A DNA stretch of 64,000 nt. It comes from Methanosarcina sp. UBA293 (lineage in GTDB: Archaea; Halobacteriota; Methanosarcinia; Methanosarcinales; Methanosarcinaceae). The notes beneath the pieces were generated by a model. The model was given only the letters and a program-made list of their open reading frames with translations, searched no databases and had not been told where the DNA came from. Location: contig DALS01000055.1 of assembly GCA_002499445.1 (NCBI GenBank), forward strand, positions 29,922-93,921, given 5' to 3'. Of the stretch, positions 61,588-64,000 are shown in pieces (within the stretch, counting starts at the first letter, position 1; each line of letters starts with the position of its first letter). The position numbers were made by a program, and so were the translations under genes.

Positions 61588-63465
61588 TTATTTTTTAGGG
61601 CCCATTTTCTTCACTACAAACGCGCCAATGAGGATAACTATGAGGAATCCTGCCAATAAGCTGACACTCCTCGGAACTCCCTGGGTTTTCTTTTCCTGAG
61701 AATCCATATTGGAACCCATGTTTGAACCGGGTTTGTTTGATGTTTTTGATTCTGATGATCCAGTTTCTTCTGGTCCCTCTATTGCTATTATATTATTCTT
61801 TGCCGAGATTGCAAACGGGGAGAAACTGGGTGTTTCAGCCTCAAAGTAAATATAGCTCTTATCTTCGTCTACTTTTTTCGTTGGGAGAGAACTCCAAATT
61901 TCTCCGCTGTAATGCTGCAAAATTATCGAATCAGCGGTAATTTGGTTTTCTGTTATCCAGGCTTTGTTCACCTTGAAACCTATAATAGCGTTTTCAAGAT
62001 TATTTAGATCTGCGAAAGTCCCATCTTTAATTCTGATATTGAAATTCTTGTAGACTTCGCCTTTGGGTTCAGTAGATGCCATCAAAGATTTTTCTTTCAG
62101 TTCTTCGATAGTGGCTATTGTAGTTTCAGTAGTTTTCTTAGACTCAAATTTTATGTAATTGACACAAGTATTGCTTTTAGCAAAATCAAATCTTATGTGA
62201 CTGTCTTTTGTAACGAACCGTTTGCATTGTTCCTTTGTCCGAATATTTTCCTCTGGCTCGCGGAAATCTTCCTTGTCTTTTTTATCTTCTGTGTTTTTAT
62301 CTTTATGTTTATGTTTTCCATTTCCGCTACTACTGTCCTTTAATTTAATTTCCATTTTAGTCTGGGTAAATCCAACAAGTCCTTTTTCAGGGTTATATGC
62401 TCCTACAAAAAGATAATAGCAGTCTTCAGGTAGATCAAAAGCAGTAAGTGATAGTGAATCCTGGCCTTTTTCCCCTATTGCTATTGAGCCGCTGCCTTCT
62501 CCGATTAGGGTCTGAATTTCTGTCTGGAGTTCATTTTTATTCAGCTTTGACCTGTAATTTGATGAATTTATACCAAATTCATCAACGAGGTTCATTCCGT
62601 TTACTATTACTGAAGTACCACTTCTTTTGCCATCGCAATCGATTTCTATATTCGCCTTATATGCCTTCTCTCTTATGAGCACAGCCCCATATATGCAGTC
62701 ATTTTGGATGTTAGAGTCCTCAAGTTTCATGCTTATGTCCAGGTCTTTCCCTTTTACTATGCATGATGGAGCCGAGACACATAATTTGTACTCTGTAACT
62801 ACAAACGCAGTTGCAGATAGAAATGTCAGGCTACCGTCTTCATTTTCCTGGGTCATGACAATACAGTACTGTCCTGCATCCAGTGGCCCAAGATCGTAGT
62901 CTAACAAATCACCGTTCTTCCCTAAAACAGTAGAGTACTTTTTGTAATTCCCATCTAGGTTGTTGTGGAAGAGAGTGTTTAAGTTTCCTATATCTCCTGC
63001 TTTGAAAGCATCAAGTATCCCATAAACAGATTTTGAGGTAACATCGAAAAGGTAGATTTCCACATTTCCTTTCAGAGAGGAATCTCCATGAAAAGACATC
63101 TTTATGTTTTCCCCAGGCAGATAAATGGGATGGGTACGGTAGGTAGAAGTTGATGGATAAGTAATCGTGTAACTTTCATCTTCGTATAAGGTCCCAGAGA
63201 CTCCATAATATTCGAGAGTTTTCGGGCCGCAGTATGTGAACTTTATCGGTTTGGGAAGCTGAAATCTTCTTCCATCATCTGGACATTCCATTGTAATCCA
63301 GTTTCCTTCATTTGGGTTGCTGGTATGATCTGGAATATAGAGAACTTTGTCGGTAAAATTTATACTGCCAATAGGATTTATATCACTTTCACTATTGCCT
63401 GCAATTGCTGTTGCAGAAGTTAATGTGAATATAGTTATTGCAATTGCTAATAGGGTTTTTTTCAA
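61588..63465 (-). CDS. Secreted surface protein with PGF-pre-PGF domain
   Basis: This 625-residue protein has a signal peptide (about residues 1-23, MKKTLLAIAITIFTLTSATA). Large beta-rich domains follow, then a lysine/aspartate linker near residue 375 and a PGF-pre-PGF-type domain (about 430-560, TEPKGEVYKNFNIRIKDG to TPSFSPFAISA). A serine-rich low-complexity stretch and a C-terminal membrane helix (SLLAGFLIVILIGAFVVKK) end it. The start is TTG at 63465, with GGAGGT five bases upstream. It is likely a cell-envelope or S-layer-associated protein; its N-terminal domain may be a Methanosarcina-specific adhesin module, which I infer. Confidence 0.83.
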   Translation of the reverse strand: MKKTLLAIAITIFTLTSATAIAGNSESDINPIGSINFTDKVLYIPDHTSNPNEGNWITMECPDDGRRFQLPKPIKFTYCGPKTLEYYGVSGTLYEDESYTITYPSTSTYRTHPIYLPGENIKMSFHGDSSLKGNVEIYLFDVTSKSVYGILDAFKAGDIGNLNTLFHNNLDGNYKKYSTVLGKNGDLLDYDLGPLDAGQYCIVMTQENEDGSLTFLSATAFVVTEYKLCVSAPSCIVKGKDLDISMKLEDSNIQNDCIYGAVLIREKAYKANIEIDCDGKRSGTSVIVNGMNLVDEFGINSSNYRSKLNKNELQTEIQTLIGEGSGSIAIGEKGQDSLSLTAFDLPEDCYYLFVGAYNPEKGLVGFTQTKMEIKLKDSSSGNGKHKHKDKNTEDKKDKEDFREPEENIRTKEQCKRFVTKDSHIRFDFAKSNTCVNYIKFESKKTTETTIATIEELKEKSLMASTEPKGEVYKNFNIRIKDGTFADLNNLENAIIGFKVNKAWITENQITADSIILQHYSGEIWSSLPTKKVDEDKSYIYFEAETPSFSPFAISAKNNIIAIEGPEETGSSESKTSNKPGSNMGSNMDSQEKKTQGVPRSVSLLAGFLIVILIGAFVVKKMGPKK

Positions 63466-63565
63466 ACGTATACCTCCACTCTATTTTTTAGATGTTTTTA
63501 AGAAGCCAATAACATTATAATAAAATTTCGTTCATGGTTCATCAATAGTAACAGGTATCTTTACC

Positions 63566-64000
63566 TCACTTTCTTTTTGAGTATACCGTCAGGATAAGGG
63601 CTGCTGCTCCCAATCCTATCAATGCATAATAATTGTCTACAGAGGATCCGAGAAACTTGCGTTTTTGAATATCTTCTTCCGAGGACGTCGCCTTAGTCTC
63701 TTCATCATCTATGTTTTTTCCCAAAGTCAAGTTTTCAGGATCCTTTTTTTCTTCCAAGTTTTCAGAAGTGATTGGTTCTGGGAACTCAGTCTCTGGCAAA
63801 ACAGATGAATTATTTTCTACTGTTGGAGATGGCTTGACATTTTTAGAGGATGAACCACCAGAAAATGAATTTGAACCTGAACGTGTCTCAGACTGAATAG
63901 TTACTTTTTTAGTTATGGTTCCTACTTTTATCTCAAAATCCCCTGCAGGAACAGCTTTTGTATTATAGGAATAACTGAAATCTCCGTTCGAATCAGCTTC
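63566..64000 (-). CDS. Surface protein, C-terminal part, 5' end outside window
   Basis: The frame is open to the window edge (145 codons visible) and lacks its start. Visible parts are the end of a beta-sandwich-like domain (DFEIKVGTITKKVTIQ), a Ser/Gly/Pro/Glu-rich hydrophilic linker (SGSNSFSGGSSSKNVKPSP), and a single C-terminal membrane helix (NYYALIGLGAAALILTVYS) with a KRK stop-transfer. It is a membrane-anchored extracellular protein, on the same strand as and directly upstream of the PGF-pre-PGF protein gene. Family not decidable from the part seen. Confidence 0.7.
   Translation of the reverse strand, partial: EADSNGDFSYSYNTKAVPAGDFEIKVGTITKKVTIQSETRSGSNSFSGGSSSKNVKPSPTVENNSSVLPETEFPEPITSENLEEKKDPENLTLGKNIDDEETKATSSEEDIQKRKFLGSSVDNYYALIGLGAAALILTVYSKRK

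Noticed and set aside
1..64000. CRISPR array, tRNA and rRNA genes
   Set aside because: No regularly spaced short repeats and no tRNA or rRNA signature found by eye.

Overview
The window is a piece of a Methanosarcina-type methanogen chromosome. The evidence is a complete mcrBDCGA operon for methyl-coenzyme M reductase flanked by its own modification enzymes, family D DNA polymerase, type III RuBisCO, the archaeal chromosomal protein MC1, MptA of methanopterin synthesis, archaeosine synthesis, archaeal GuaAb, the archaeal-style GatCAB operon, and Methanosarcina-type surface proteins and lineage-restricted DUF families. Coding regions are moderate in GC, and intergenic regions are long (300-900 bp) and AT-rich, as is usual for the genus. 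I see no tRNA, rRNA or CRISPR.

Layout. 1-5.7 kb: three tandem 370-residue DUF1646 membrane transporters, each behind a long AT-rich spacer. 6.5-12.8 kb: type III RuBisCO, Sua5/TsaC, a small membrane protein and the large subunit of DNA polymerase D. 13.1-21.4 kb: the methanogenesis core, with the arginine methylase Mmp10 divergent from mcrBDCGA, a hairpin terminator, a decayed IS6-type element, and the cysteine methylase McmA. 21.6-31.4 kb: aroA, htpX, a nitrilase-family hydrolase, an orphan AT-rich gene, gatCAB, and an FrhB-like ferredoxin protein with an N-terminal TRASH/YHS finger. 32.3-39.1 kb: methanogenesis marker 14, a DUF2098 protein, mptA, MC1, argB, and guaAb-raSEA. 40-47.3 kb: recQ, a hexulose-phosphate synthase/RraA fusion, and pyrBI bracketed by two DUF5788-like paralogues.

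47.3-52.9 kb: the most striking region. One HTH regulator is followed by eight tandem, translationally coupled membrane-protein paralogues (DUF1673-like). All begin with the same short cytosolic motif (K-x-LMGWCP), but their membrane parts diverge. 53-64 kb: an orphan gene, a broken gene, rps17e-dapA-dapB, small membrane proteins, a CPBP protease/DUF1616 pair, a GalE-like epimerase and two cell-surface proteins, the last cut by the window edge.

Points most worth checking: the DUF1673-like operon with its TATA-embracing inverted repeat; two genes (recQ and hps-rraA) that have good Shine-Dalgarno sites but near-cognate ACG and ATA codons where ATG is expected; a 112-bp perfectly identical patch between two DUF1646 copies, which suggests gene conversion; and the decayed IS between mcrA and the enzyme inferred to modify its product.
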